Origin: Acidobacteriota bacterium
GTDB lineage: Bacteria > Acidobacteriota > Blastocatellia > Pyrinomonadales > Pyrinomonadaceae
Length of the DNA stretch: 35,369 bases
Direction of reading: 5' to 3'
Assembly (NCBI GenBank): GCA_020200135.1
Contig: JAIVJI010000014.1
Location: 1 to 35,369, forward strand
The translations under genes and the position numbers were made by a program. The notes under the pieces were generated by a model. It did no database searches and had not been told where the DNA came from. It saw nothing but the letters and a program-made list of their open reading frames with translations. Below are positions 7,009-15,151 of the stretch, piece after piece; the first letter of the stretch is position 1, and each line of letters starts with the position of its first letter.

Positions 7009-9488
7009 TGCGGCGCCCCCAGGAAGGTCGCGAGGCGCAGCAGGTCTGAGAAGACGCCGGCGGCCGTCACCTCCGGGCCGGCGCCGGGGCCGCGCACAAT
7101 CATCGGCTGCGCGTCGTAGCGCGCGGTGCGGAAGCTGACGACGTTGTCGCTCCCCTGGAGGTTGGCGAAGGCGTGCCCGGCGGGGAAGGGGCGCAGGCCG
7201 GCGGACGCGCGCCCGTCCTCGTCAATCGTGCCGACGTAGCGCAGCACCTCGCCCCGCTCGCGCGCCCCGCGCAGCATCTCGGACATCGCCGCGTCGTGGC
7301 GCGCGAGCCCGCCCATGAACTCCTCGGCGCTTACGGCCGCGCGCAGCTCTTGGGGGACGAGGCTCTCGACAGAGACATCTTCAAGCTCTATCTCGTGCCC
7401 CAGCTCGCGCGCGAGGATGATGAGCTTGCGCGCCACGTCTGTGCCCGAGAGGTCGTCGCGCGGGTCGGGCTCGGTGAAGCCGCGCGCGTGCGCGTCGCGG
7501 ACGAGCTCGGAGAAGGCGCGCGAGCCGTCGAGCGAGTTGAAGATGAAGGAGAGCGTGCCCGAGAAGACGCCCTCGACCCGCCGCACCTCGTCGCCGGTCT
7601 CGACCAGGTCGCGCAGCGTGTGGATGATGGGGAGCCCGGCGCCGACGTTCGTCTCGTAAAGAAAGTATCGGCCGTGTCGTCGCGCCGCCTCCCGTAAAGA
7701 GCGGTAGCGCGCGGCCGGCCCGGAGTTGGCCTTCTTGTTCGGCGTGATGACGTGGAGCCCGCGCGCGAGCCAGCCCTCGTAGTGGGCGGGCATCTCGTCG
7801 CTCGCCGTCGCGTCGATGATGACGGCGTGCGGGAGGTGGCCGGCGTGTACGTGCTCGACGAAGCGTTCGAGGTCCGACTCGACGCCGTCCGAGGCAAGAG
7901 CGTCGCGCCAGTCGTCCAAACCGACCCCCCGCTCGTCGAGGAGCATCCGGCGGCTGCTCATCACGCCGCGCACGCGCAGGTCGATGCCTCGCCCCGCCCG
8001 GAGGCGTTCGAGCCGGCGGCCGAGCTGGTCGAGGAAGGTGCCGCCGATGAGCCCCGTGCCGACGACGCCGACCGAGACGGTCTGGCTCGAAAGGTAAAAG
8101 GCGGAGTGGACTGCGCGCAGAGCGCGCGTCGCCTCGCGCTGCTCGATGACGGCCGAGATGTTGCGCTCGGACGACCCCTGCGCGATGGCGCGGACGTTGA
8201 CGCCCGCCTTGCCGAGCGCGCCGAAGAACTGGCCGGCGACGCCGACGCGCTCGATCATCCCCTCGCCGACCATCGCGAGGATGCAGCGGCCGTCCTCGAC
8301 CTCGACCATCTGCACCTCGCCGCGGTGGCGCTCGGCGAAGAATGCTTCCTCGACCGTCAGGCGGGCGAGCTCACCCTGCGCCGACGGCACCGCGAAGCAG
8401 ATGGAGTGCTCGGAGCTGGCCTGCGAGATCATGACGACCGAGACGCCCGCCGCGCCCAGAGCGCCGAAGAGCTTGTGCGCGACGCCGGGCACGCCGATCA
8501 TCCCCGTGCCTTCGACGTTGACGAGCGACATGCCCTCGACCGTGGCGAAGCCCTTCACGGGCGGCCCAGTGCGCGGCGCGGCGGATATCCTCGTGCCCGG
8601 CGCGTCGGGGTTGAAGGTGTTCCGAATCCAGATGGGGATGCCGCGCGAGATGGCCGGCGCCATCGTGTTCGGGTGGACGACCTTCGCGCCGAAGTAGGCC
8701 AGCTCGGACGCCTCCTCGTAGGTCAGCTCGGGGACGACGAGCGCGTCGGGGACGCGGCGCGGGTCGGCGGAGAGGACGCCGTCAACGTCGGTCCAGATGG
8801 TGACCGACTCGGCGTCGAGCAGCGCCGCGAAGATGGAGGCGGAGAAGTCGCTGCCGTTGCGCCTGAGCGTCGTCGCCACGCCGTCGCGCGTCGAGGCGAC
8901 GTAGCCGGTGACGACGACGATACGGGCGCCCGCCTCCTCGCGCCGCCACGCGTCGAGGCGCTTGCGCGAGAGTTCCCAATCGACGGCGACGCCGGGCCCG
9001 GCCGGCTCGACGGCGAGGACGCGGCGTGCGTCGAGCCAGTCGCTCGCGGCGCCGGTCGAGGCGAGGTGCGCCGCGAGGAATTGCGCCGACCAAAGCTCGC
9101 CGTAGCCCGAGACGAACTCGCGTATCCGCTCGGCGTCGAGCCGCGCGATCCAGACGCCGCGCAAGACCTCCTCTATCTCGTGGAAGTCCGAGTTGATGAC
9201 TTCTTCGAGCGCGCGCCGCCGCTCGGCGCCGAGCCCGAGCGCGCCGACGGCCTCGAGGTGTCTCTCGCGGAGGGCTCTGAGTTTGGGGAGGTAGCCGTCG
9301 TCACGCCGCGCGGCCGAGGACACGACTTCGAGCAGCGCGTCGGTGACGCCACTCATGGCCGAGACGACGACGGCCGTGCGCGCGCCGTCGCGGCGCGCCG
9401 CCAGAAGAATTCCGGCCGCCGAACGGTAGCGCCCAGCGTCGGCCACGCTCGTGCCGCCGAATTTATGGACGATCCAGGTTGTGCTCAT
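7005..9488 (-). CDS. thrA: bifunctional aspartate kinase / homoserine dehydrogenase
   Basis: At 827 residues this is a ThrA-type fusion catalysing the first and third steps of the threonine/methionine branch. The N-terminal aspartokinase starts at KFGGTSVADAGRYR and continues through VVTGYVASTRDGVATTLRRN. Two ACT-type regulatory segments follow (VNVEGTGMIGVPGVAHKLFG and LAMVGEGMIERVGVAGQFFG), the likely site of threonine feedback. The homoserine dehydrogenase half begins with the NAD(P) loop VGVVGTGLIGGTFLDQLG and has ITPNKKANSG, FLYETNVGAGLPII and EGVFSGTLSFIFNSL. It is first in the operon and has a TATAAT promoter about 50 bases upstream. Confidence 0.96.
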   Translation of the reverse strand: MSTTWIVHKFGGTSVADAGRYRSAAGILLAARRDGARTAVVVSAMSGVTDALLEVVSSAARRDDGYLPKLRALRERHLEAVGALGLGAERRRALEEVINSDFHEIEEVLRGVWIARLDAERIREFVSGYGELWSAQFLAAHLASTGAASDWLDARRVLAVEPAGPGVAVDWELSRKRLDAWRREEAGARIVVVTGYVASTRDGVATTLRRNGSDFSASIFAALLDAESVTIWTDVDGVLSADPRRVPDALVVPELTYEEASELAYFGAKVVHPNTMAPAISRGIPIWIRNTFNPDAPGTRISAAPRTGPPVKGFATVEGMSLVNVEGTGMIGVPGVAHKLFGALGAAGVSVVMISQASSEHSICFAVPSAQGELARLTVEEAFFAERHRGEVQMVEVEDGRCILAMVGEGMIERVGVAGQFFGALGKAGVNVRAIAQGSSERNISAVIEQREATRALRAVHSAFYLSSQTVSVGVVGTGLIGGTFLDQLGRRLERLRAGRGIDLRVRGVMSSRRMLLDERGVGLDDWRDALASDGVESDLERFVEHVHAGHLPHAVIIDATASDEMPAHYEGWLARGLHVITPNKKANSGPAARYRSLREAARRHGRYFLYETNVGAGLPIIHTLRDLVETGDEVRRVEGVFSGTLSFIFNSLDGSRAFSELVRDAHARGFTEPDPRDDLSGTDVARKLIILARELGHEIELEDVSVESLVPQELRAAVSAEEFMGGLARHDAAMSEMLRGARERGEVLRYVGTIDEDGRASAGLRPFPAGHAFANLQGSDNVVSFRTARYDAQPMIVRGPGAGPEVTAAGVFSDLLRLATFLGAPQ

Positions 9489-9544
9489 TCGCCTCTCGAA
9501 AAGGGCGCGGGAGTCTGAAGGTGATTGCGGGCGAGGGCGTGAGG

Positions 9545-9550
9545 ATTATA
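9545..9550 (-). promoter_or_regulatory. -10 element of the thrABC promoter
   Basis: On the minus strand a perfect TATAAT lies at 9550-9545, placing a transcript start near 9538 and a leader of about 50 bases before the thrA ATG at 9488. The -35 region is poor (TGACGA-like at a 17-base spacer). It overlaps the last codons of the upstream glycosyltransferase, so thrABC probably has its own promoter rather than depending on the glycan locus. I found no threonine-rich leader peptide in the short leader. Confidence 0.5.
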
Positions 9551-10844
9551 GTCGCCGGGCCGGTTCGTCGTCACTCCGAGGCGCGCGCGGCGTCGTGGGC
9601 GACGCCTTTTTTTTCCGGCGCAGCTCCTGCTCGATAAGAAGGCTCATGCGCTCGTAGCGCGCCTCCCAGTCGTGGAGGGCCGCGACCTCGCGCCGGCGGG
9701 TGACGGACGACTCCTCGCCGCCCGTGAGCAGCGCGCGCTCGATGGAGGCGGCGAACTCCTTCGCGCGGTTCGGCGAGGTGATGATGACGCCGTGCTTGCC
9801 GTTGAAGTTGCTGACCTCGGGCAGGTTGGTCGAGACGACGGGCTTGCCCATCGCGAGATACTCGTTGATTTTGGTGGGGACGACGGTCGCCGTGTAGGTG
9901 TTGAAGAGGTAGGGCACGATGCCGACGTCGAAGCCGCGTATGTATTCGGCCAGCTCCTCGTGGGGCTTCTGGCCGGCGAGGTGGACGTTGGGCAGACGCT
10001 TCAGCTCGCCGGCAGAGGTTTGCAGCGGGCCGACGAGGACGAACGACCACTCGGGGCGCGCGCGAGCCATCGCGGTCAGCATCTCCACGTCGAAGAATTT
10101 GTGGATGCCGCCCACGTACCCGATGACGGGGCGCGGCAGGTCCTTCATGAGCGACGCGGCAGAGTTGTTCCCATTTGACGACGACGCGACCACATGAGCC
10201 GCCGGGCCGGGCGGGTGGCCGTTTCGCGAGAAGCGGTCGATGTTGACGCCGAAGGGGAAGACCTCGGCGTGCTTGCCCGTTCGCGAGCAGTGCTCGGCGA
10301 GGTGCGGCCCCTGCGCGAAGATGATGTCGCTCAGCTCGATTATTTCGCGCTCGCTCTGAAGAATGTCTTCGCGGTTCGGGGTCAGCTCGGCGAAGTCGGC
10401 GATGCAGTAGTAGACGACGACGCCCTCGGGGCCGCGGAGCATCCTGACGAACGAGGCGACGGTGTCGGTCGGCAGAAACGTCCAGACGACCGTGGGGTCG
10501 AAGTCGAGGTTGCGGACGACGCGCCGCAGCATCGGCAGCAAAAATCGGCGGTTGAGCTGGTGCCGGAGCCACGAGCCGAACGGCGGCATGATGAGCGGCG
10601 AGCAGACGTAAAGGTCGGGCGCGACCTGGCGGACGCCGCCGTCGAGCAGCGAGCCCGCCCAGTGTGAAAACCGCTGCGCCACGCGGCGGGCGTCGCGCAG
10701 TCCCGGCGCGCGGACGCCCATGTTCTCGACGTAGAGGACGCGGTTGCCGGCGCGCGCCAGACGCGTGGCAATCTCCTGGTGCCCCTGCCAGTTGAAATCC
10801 CACTCGATGCTTGAAATGAGAATGACGTCGCGACCGCTAAACAT
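9546..10844 (-). CDS. glycosyltransferase, GT-B fold (GT4-like)
   Basis: This 432-residue protein has no signal peptide. Its N-terminal half has FNWQGHQEIATRLARAGNRV and VLYVENMG. The C-terminal nucleotide-sugar domain has RPVIGYVGGIHKFFDVEML, LPNVHLAGQKPHEELAEYI and the acidic KINEYLAMGKPVVSTNLPE motif, as in glycosyltransferases acting on membrane-bound glycolipid acceptors. A Ser/Asn-rich linker (ASSSNGNNSAAS) joins the two halves at about residue 215. The donor and acceptor are unknown. It lies 48 bases after the GT2 gene, in the same orientation as the other two glycosyltransferases, and is probably the last gene of that group. Confidence 0.85.
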   Translation of the reverse strand: MFSGRDVILISSIEWDFNWQGHQEIATRLARAGNRVLYVENMGVRAPGLRDARRVAQRFSHWAGSLLDGGVRQVAPDLYVCSPLIMPPFGSWLRHQLNRRFLLPMLRRVVRNLDFDPTVVWTFLPTDTVASFVRMLRGPEGVVVYYCIADFAELTPNREDILQSEREIIELSDIIFAQGPHLAEHCSRTGKHAEVFPFGVNIDRFSRNGHPPGPAAHVVASSSNGNNSAASLMKDLPRPVIGYVGGIHKFFDVEMLTAMARARPEWSFVLVGPLQTSAGELKRLPNVHLAGQKPHEELAEYIRGFDVGIVPYLFNTYTATVVPTKINEYLAMGKPVVSTNLPEVSNFNGKHGVIITSPNRAKEFAASIERALLTGGEESSVTRRREVAALHDWEARYERMSLLIEQELRRKKKASPTTPRAPRSDDEPARRL

Positions 10845-10892
10845 AAAAAGTTCTACCCGGGGAGCCCCCTGAAAACTCTACCCGAACATGCC

Positions 10893-11837
10893 TCATTTCT
10901 TTCCGGCCAGACCGCGACCGACGCTCTCATGATTGACCACCGGCTTCCGCGTGAGGCCGCGCAGCCGTTCAAACAATGCGGGCAACTTCAGGCGCGCCCC
11001 GAGCCGCGTCCGCGCCGCCTCGTGCAGAAGCAGGCGGAGCCTGTAGCCCGCCGCGCGCCGCGCGAGAGTGAAACTCTCCCGCCGCGTGAGCGCCGCGCGA
11101 AAGTCCTTGCGGAAGACTTGGTGGTCGTGCAGGTAAAGCTCGCGCGCCGACTCCGCGAACGGGCGGCCGTCGTAGACGTTCTGCCCGTCCACGCGCTTCC
11201 TCCAGCGCGGCGTCAGGCTGAAGGCCGCCCGGCACGGCTTGCCGAGCGCCATCTCAAGCAGCAGGTACCAGTCGTCCGCGATGCGCATCCGCTCGCCCCA
11301 GCCCGAGACGATGGAGGAGCGGCGGACGACGAGCGACGACGAGGGCGCGGGGCAGATTTCGAGAAACAGCTTTCTGACCTCGTCGGGGTTGAGCAAACAC
11401 CAGTCGCCCTCGCGCCGCTTCCGGTAGGGCCGCCACTTGCCGTCGCGCAGCCACTCGCTGGGGAACGTCTCGGCGCCGCGCACCTTCGTCCAGTTGGCGA
11501 AGCAGAAGTCGAGCCCGAACGCTTCGAGACATTCGACGCCGCTCGCGAGAAAATCATCGTCCCACAGGTCGTCCGAGTCGAGCGAGGCGACGAACTCGCC
11601 GCGCGCGAGGCTCAGGCCGCGGTTGCGCGCCGCGCCCTGCCCGCGGTTCTCCTGATAGTGATACTCGACGCCCTCGAGGTCGGCCAGGCGCCGCGCCGTG
11701 TCGTCGCGCGAGCCGTCGTCGACGACGAGAATCTGCTTGTGCGGGTAGGTCTGCGCGCGCGCGCTCGCGACAGCCTCGACGACGGAGCCGGCGCGGTTGT
11801 ACGTGGGAATGATGACGGACACCAGACCTTTTATCAT
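10893..11837 (-). CDS. glycosyltransferase family 2
   Basis: The 314-residue GT-A enzyme begins VSVIIPTYNRAGSVVEAVAS. It has the nucleotide-binding aspartates VVDDGSRDDT, an ENRGQGAARNRGLSLARGEF segment and the metal-binding DxD as ASLDSDDLWDDDFL. These features identify an inverting GT2 transferase using a nucleotide sugar; no transmembrane synthase domain follows, so it probably adds single sugars on the cytoplasmic face. The start overlaps the stop of the upstream glycosyltransferase (ATGA at 11834-11837), indicating coupled translation. Confidence 0.9.
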   Translation of the reverse strand: MIKGLVSVIIPTYNRAGSVVEAVASARAQTYPHKQILVVDDGSRDDTARRLADLEGVEYHYQENRGQGAARNRGLSLARGEFVASLDSDDLWDDDFLASGVECLEAFGLDFCFANWTKVRGAETFPSEWLRDGKWRPYRKRREGDWCLLNPDEVRKLFLEICPAPSSSLVVRRSSIVSGWGERMRIADDWYLLLEMALGKPCRAAFSLTPRWRKRVDGQNVYDGRPFAESARELYLHDHQVFRKDFRAALTRRESFTLARRAAGYRLRLLLHEAARTRLGARLKLPALFERLRGLTRKPVVNHESVGRGLAGKK

Positions 11838-13063
11838 CCGTCCCGCGACTCCCCCTCAAGACTTTCCACCGCCGGCCGGTCAACCGGGCGCCGGAGCGCG
11901 CCGCCACTGTTCCTTTTCGCCTCCGCGAGCTTGCCGGCCAACTCTTCCAGAGTGTCGGCGAACTCGCCGGCCGGGTCGGGCGGGACCAGCTCGCGTATGC
12001 GCGCGGCCGCCAGACGCCCCATCTCGCGCAGCTCGCCCCTGCGCGCCCAAGCCTCTACCAGCGCGGCGTCGAGCGAGTCCTCGGCCGGCGCGCACAGGAA
12101 ACCCGTCACGCGGTCTTCGACGACCTCACTGCTTCCGCCGACGTTGGTGACGACCGCCGTGCGTCCGCACATCATCGCCTCGACGAGCGAGAGGGGAAGC
12201 CCTTCGGCGCGCGATGGCAGCACGAGCGCGTGGTGCGTCTTCCAGATGCCAGGCACGTCCGAGGTCTGCCCCTCGAACGAGACGCCGCGCACGCCGAGCC
12301 GCTCGGCCAGCCGCACGAGTCCTTCGTGGTTGACGCCGCGCCCGTAGAACGAGACGTGTAGCCCCCGCGTCCTCCACTTCTCGCGCGCCAGAACCCGCAG
12401 GAGTATGTCCTGCCCCTTGTCGAGCAGGAACAGACGCGCCACGCACGCGAGCCGGAGACACTTTTCCTCGCCGCCGGGCCAGGGCAGCGGCCCGTCGTGA
12501 GGCACGAGGTATGGGTTCCTCACCACCGAGGCGTTCGGCAGAGGTGCGCCGTTCTGGTCTTCGGTCAGACGCCGGTTGTGCTCCGAGACGAAGAAGCAGC
12601 GCTCCGCCCCTTCGTAGACCTGTAGCCTGTACTTGCGCGCCCTGTCCTGCGGCCAGAAGTGGTCGGTGGCTTTCTGACTTATCAGTGTGTAAGGTAGCCT
12701 GAGCCTGCGGCAGAGGTAGCCGAAGTGCAGCCCGTCGTAGTTGTCGCCCTGCGAGATGACCACGAGGTCGGGCCGCCGCCTCGTCAGGTGCGCGGCGACC
12801 TTCAAGAGATGCGAGCGCGTGACAACGGGCTGCGGGAGCGGGAGCCGTGGCAGGTTACGGACGCGGCAGGAGAGTGACTTCAGGCGGCGTACGGTCGGGT
12901 GCGACTCGTCGAGCGTCGTCTTGAAGGCCGAGACGCGGTGCCCGCGCCCGGCGAGCGCGGCCGCAGCGCCCGACCACAACTCCTCGCTCCCGCCCCAGGG
13001 CTCGGGGCAGGTGCTTATCAGGGTGAAGCTGAGAGGAGAGTTGGCGGGGAGTCCTCTTCTCAT
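11834..13063 (-). CDS. glycosyltransferase family 4
   Basis: This 409-residue GT-B protein starts close to its first beta strand (SFTLISTCPEPWGGSEELWS), with the glycine-rich acceptor loop of GT4. The donor domain contains RLFLLDKGQDILLRVLA, VSFEGQTSDVPGIWKTHHAL and the EX7E motif in PSRAEGLPLSLVEAMMCGR. The two glutamates typical of retaining GT4 enzymes are intact. It is the first of the three-gene minus-strand glycosyltransferase run and is divergent from the UbiA gene across about 100 AT-richer bases. The sugar specificity cannot be predicted. Confidence 0.9.
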   Translation of the reverse strand: MRRGLPANSPLSFTLISTCPEPWGGSEELWSGAAAALAGRGHRVSAFKTTLDESHPTVRRLKSLSCRVRNLPRLPLPQPVVTRSHLLKVAAHLTRRRPDLVVISQGDNYDGLHFGYLCRRLRLPYTLISQKATDHFWPQDRARKYRLQVYEGAERCFFVSEHNRRLTEDQNGAPLPNASVVRNPYLVPHDGPLPWPGGEEKCLRLACVARLFLLDKGQDILLRVLAREKWRTRGLHVSFYGRGVNHEGLVRLAERLGVRGVSFEGQTSDVPGIWKTHHALVLPSRAEGLPLSLVEAMMCGRTAVVTNVGGSSEVVEDRVTGFLCAPAEDSLDAALVEAWARRGELREMGRLAAARIRELVPPDPAGEFADTLEELAGKLAEAKRNSGGALRRPVDRPAVESLEGESRDG

Positions 13064-13166
13064 CCGGTGCGAGGTGCCGTCCTATCAGTGCGAAAAAAGT
13101 TGGGGATTCAAACTGTTGAATTCTAGTCTGATTCAAAATCCCCCGCCGTCACGTGGGCGGGGGGCC
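13064..13166. promoter_or_regulatory. AT-richer divergent intergenic region
   Basis: This 103-base gap separates the starts of GT4 (minus) and UbiA (plus) and is much richer in A/T than its surroundings. It contains TTGAAT and, read on the minus strand, TAGAAT, which could serve as promoter elements in either direction. It is followed by a G-rich tract just before the UbiA ATG. No clear -35/-10 pair with correct spacing was found. Confidence 0.3.
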
Positions 13167-14189
13167 ATGTTGCCGCGTGTAGTCCGGGCCGTGGATTGGT
13201 GGGAGTTCAAGCTCTCCCCCATCTTCGCCACCGTCTACGCGACCGCGCTGCTGTTGAACGTCTCGATAGCTTCACTGTGGCCGCTGCTCCTGCTCGCCCT
13301 CGCGGCGCTGGTGCCGGGCGCGGCCTACGTCAGCGTCATCAACGACCTCACCGACATGGAGGAGGACGCTGCCAGCGGCAAGTCGAACCGCCTGGTCGGG
13401 CGTTCGCGGGTGTTCGTCGCGGTCGTCCTGACTTGCTGCGTGCTGCCCGGCGTCGCGGTGGCCGTCTACTGGCGCGGCGACGCGCTGCTTCTTTCGCTCT
13501 ACCTCGCGGCGTGGGCCGCCTTCACGCTCTACTCGGTGCCGCCCGTCAGGCTGAAGAAGCGCGGCGTGCTGGGTCTTCTGGCCGACGCCTCGGGGGCTCA
13601 CCTGTTCCCGACACTGCTCGTGGTCGTACTCGTCTTCCGCTGGAGCGCCGTGGCGCCGGACTCGGCCTGGTTCGCAACCGTCGCGGTCTGGTCTTTGAGC
13701 CTGGGACTACGCGGCAACCTCTGGCACCAGCTCGGCGACCGTCAGCACGACGAGCGGGTCGGACTTCGTACTTTCGCCAGGCGTCATAAGATAACACTGC
13801 TCCAAAGGGTTGGCAATTTCGTCATTTTCCCGTCCGAAGCCGTGGCCTTCGCGGTCATGCTCCGGCTCGTGGGGAGCCGCGCGGCGGTCGTCGCGCTCGT
13901 CGTCTACCTGCTGCTGGAGTGGTCGCGCCGAATGATGTGGAGGACGGACGTGGTCGTCGTCGTGCCGAAGGAGAGGTCGAGCATCCTCATGCTCGAATAC
14001 TACGAGGTCTTCTTCCCCGTGGCGCTCCTGTTGTCGTCCGCGACCCTTCACCGCTGGGACGCGCTCGTGCTCGTCGCGCACCTGCTCCTCTTTCCGGGGC
14101 GCGCGACGCGGGTCTTGAAAGACGTGCTCAAGCTCCTCAAACAGGCGGCCTTCATGTTCGTCGAGACGTTCCGGCGAAGCGGCTCTTAA
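13167..14189 (+). CDS. UbiA-family prenyltransferase
   Basis: This 340-residue, highly hydrophobic protein has about eight predicted membrane helices. It carries both aspartate-rich motifs of the UbiA superfamily: NDLTDMEEDAASGKSNR near residue 59 and LGDRQHDERVGLRT near residue 190. A cytosolic loop reads LYSVPPVRLKKRGVLGLLAD. Members bind a prenyl diphosphate through Mg2+ and transfer the prenyl group to an aromatic, sugar-phosphate or lipid acceptor; some related enzymes are terpene cyclases. The ATG at 13167 was chosen because the long upstream frame is antisense to GT4. It is the only plus-strand gene within the glycan/export locus, and its last 4 bases overlap the sulfotransferase end. 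Confidence 0.85.
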   Translation: MLPRVVRAVDWWEFKLSPIFATVYATALLLNVSIASLWPLLLLALAALVPGAAYVSVINDLTDMEEDAASGKSNRLVGRSRVFVAVVLTCCVLPGVAVAVYWRGDALLLSLYLAAWAAFTLYSVPPVRLKKRGVLGLLADASGAHLFPTLLVVVLVFRWSAVAPDSAWFATVAVWSLSLGLRGNLWHQLGDRQHDERVGLRTFARRHKITLLQRVGNFVIFPSEAVAFAVMLRLVGSRAAVVALVVYLLLEWSRRMMWRTDVVVVVPKERSSILMLEYYEVFFPVALLLSSATLHRWDALVLVAHLLLFPGRATRVLKDVLKLLKQAAFMFVETFRRSGS

Positions 14190-15118
14190 GGTCGCGCAGG
14201 CTCGTCCCACAGGTAATCGGCGGCGTACGGCGCGTAGAGCGGGTCGCCCCTGAGCCGCGTCGCCTTTCCCACACACAGGCTCAGAATCTCTTCGGGGAAG
14301 TCGGCCGGCGTGATCTTTCTGCCGGGGCGGAGGCGCGCGAGGACGGAGACGAGGCGGCGCAGCCTGTTGTCGAGCGTCCGTCGGACGTACCAGCCGTAAA
14401 ACCTCTCGCGCCGCGCCGGGCCGAGCCGCGCGGCGGCGGCCGAGACCGCGCGCGAGATGACCGGGTACCAGTAAAGCTCTTCCGGCGAGAGCGAGGGGTT
14501 CACGCGCCCGAGGTCTACGTCCGCGTGCGCCACGCCGAGCCGCCCTTCGAGGACGGCGAGAAACTTCGCCTGGTCGTCGCGCAGCAGCTCGTAGGGCAGG
14601 ATCATCAAGTTCTCCGCGCCGAACGTCTCGGCGTAGAGCCCGACGAGGAAGTCGTAGTCGTAGTAGTGACGCGCGTCGTCGCGCAGGCGCTCGGCCAGCT
14701 CGCCGCACATCTCGGCGAGGTGCAGCCGCGCGCCCATGCGGACGGACTGCGAGTAGGCCGAGAGGATCATCCCGCGGAAGCCGCGCGTCATGATGAGGAC
14801 GCGGCTTTCGGGGAAGAGGCTCTTGAGCAGAGAGCAGGCCGCACGCTGATTATCCTTCACACGCTCGTCGCGAAAGGCGCGCGCGCCGCCGAAGTCGAGG
14901 CGCACTTCGCCCGCCGCCACGTGCGGCGTGGACAGCCCCTCGAAGCTCGTCACGTAAAATTTGTAACCCCCTTCCGACGGCCGCGCCAGCTCGTAGACGT
15001 TGTAGAACCCGCCGAGGCCGCCGTGCGTGTAGCGGAACTCTGGGTGACACTCGAACCACGCCTGAAGGAACGTGGAGCCGGTCTTCGGGTAGCCGATGTG
15101 GAGAAGGTGTTGCGCCAT
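14186..15118 (-). CDS. PAPS-dependent sulfotransferase family protein
   Basis: The 310-residue protein opens with the 5'-phosphosulfate loop: HIGYPKTGSTFLQAWF, where KTGST is the PAPS-binding P-loop-like motif. The 3'-phosphate region appears as RVLIMTRGFRGMILSAYSQ, with the conserved Arg and Ser. Such enzymes transfer sulfate from PAPS to hydroxyls of carbohydrates, lipids or small molecules. The lack of a signal peptide suggests action in the cytosol before export. It follows the toroid gene by about 33 bases on the same strand and converges with UbiA. The acceptor is unknown; the locus suggests a glycolipid or a terpenoid. Confidence 0.85.
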   Translation of the reverse strand: MAQHLLHIGYPKTGSTFLQAWFECHPEFRYTHGGLGGFYNVYELARPSEGGYKFYVTSFEGLSTPHVAAGEVRLDFGGARAFRDERVKDNQRAACSLLKSLFPESRVLIMTRGFRGMILSAYSQSVRMGARLHLAEMCGELAERLRDDARHYYDYDFLVGLYAETFGAENLMILPYELLRDDQAKFLAVLEGRLGVAHADVDLGRVNPSLSPEELYWYPVISRAVSAAAARLGPARRERFYGWYVRRTLDNRLRRLVSVLARLRPGRKITPADFPEEILSLCVGKATRLRGDPLYAPYAADYLWDEPARP

Positions 15119-15151
15119 AGGTGAGAGGGTCTTCGCTCCCCTCCGTCCGAA

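Noticed and set aside
7752..9518. 588-residue plus-strand open frame
   Set aside because: It is antisense to thrA along its whole length, with low-complexity Arg/Asp/Glu composition.
9489..9540. Threonine attenuator leader for thrABC
   Set aside because: The leader is about 50 bases, with no leader peptide rich in Thr/Ile codons and no terminator hairpin.
12741..13166. Upstream extension of the UbiA frame
   Set aside because: It lies antisense to the conserved GT4 gene and lacks hydrophobic or family character.
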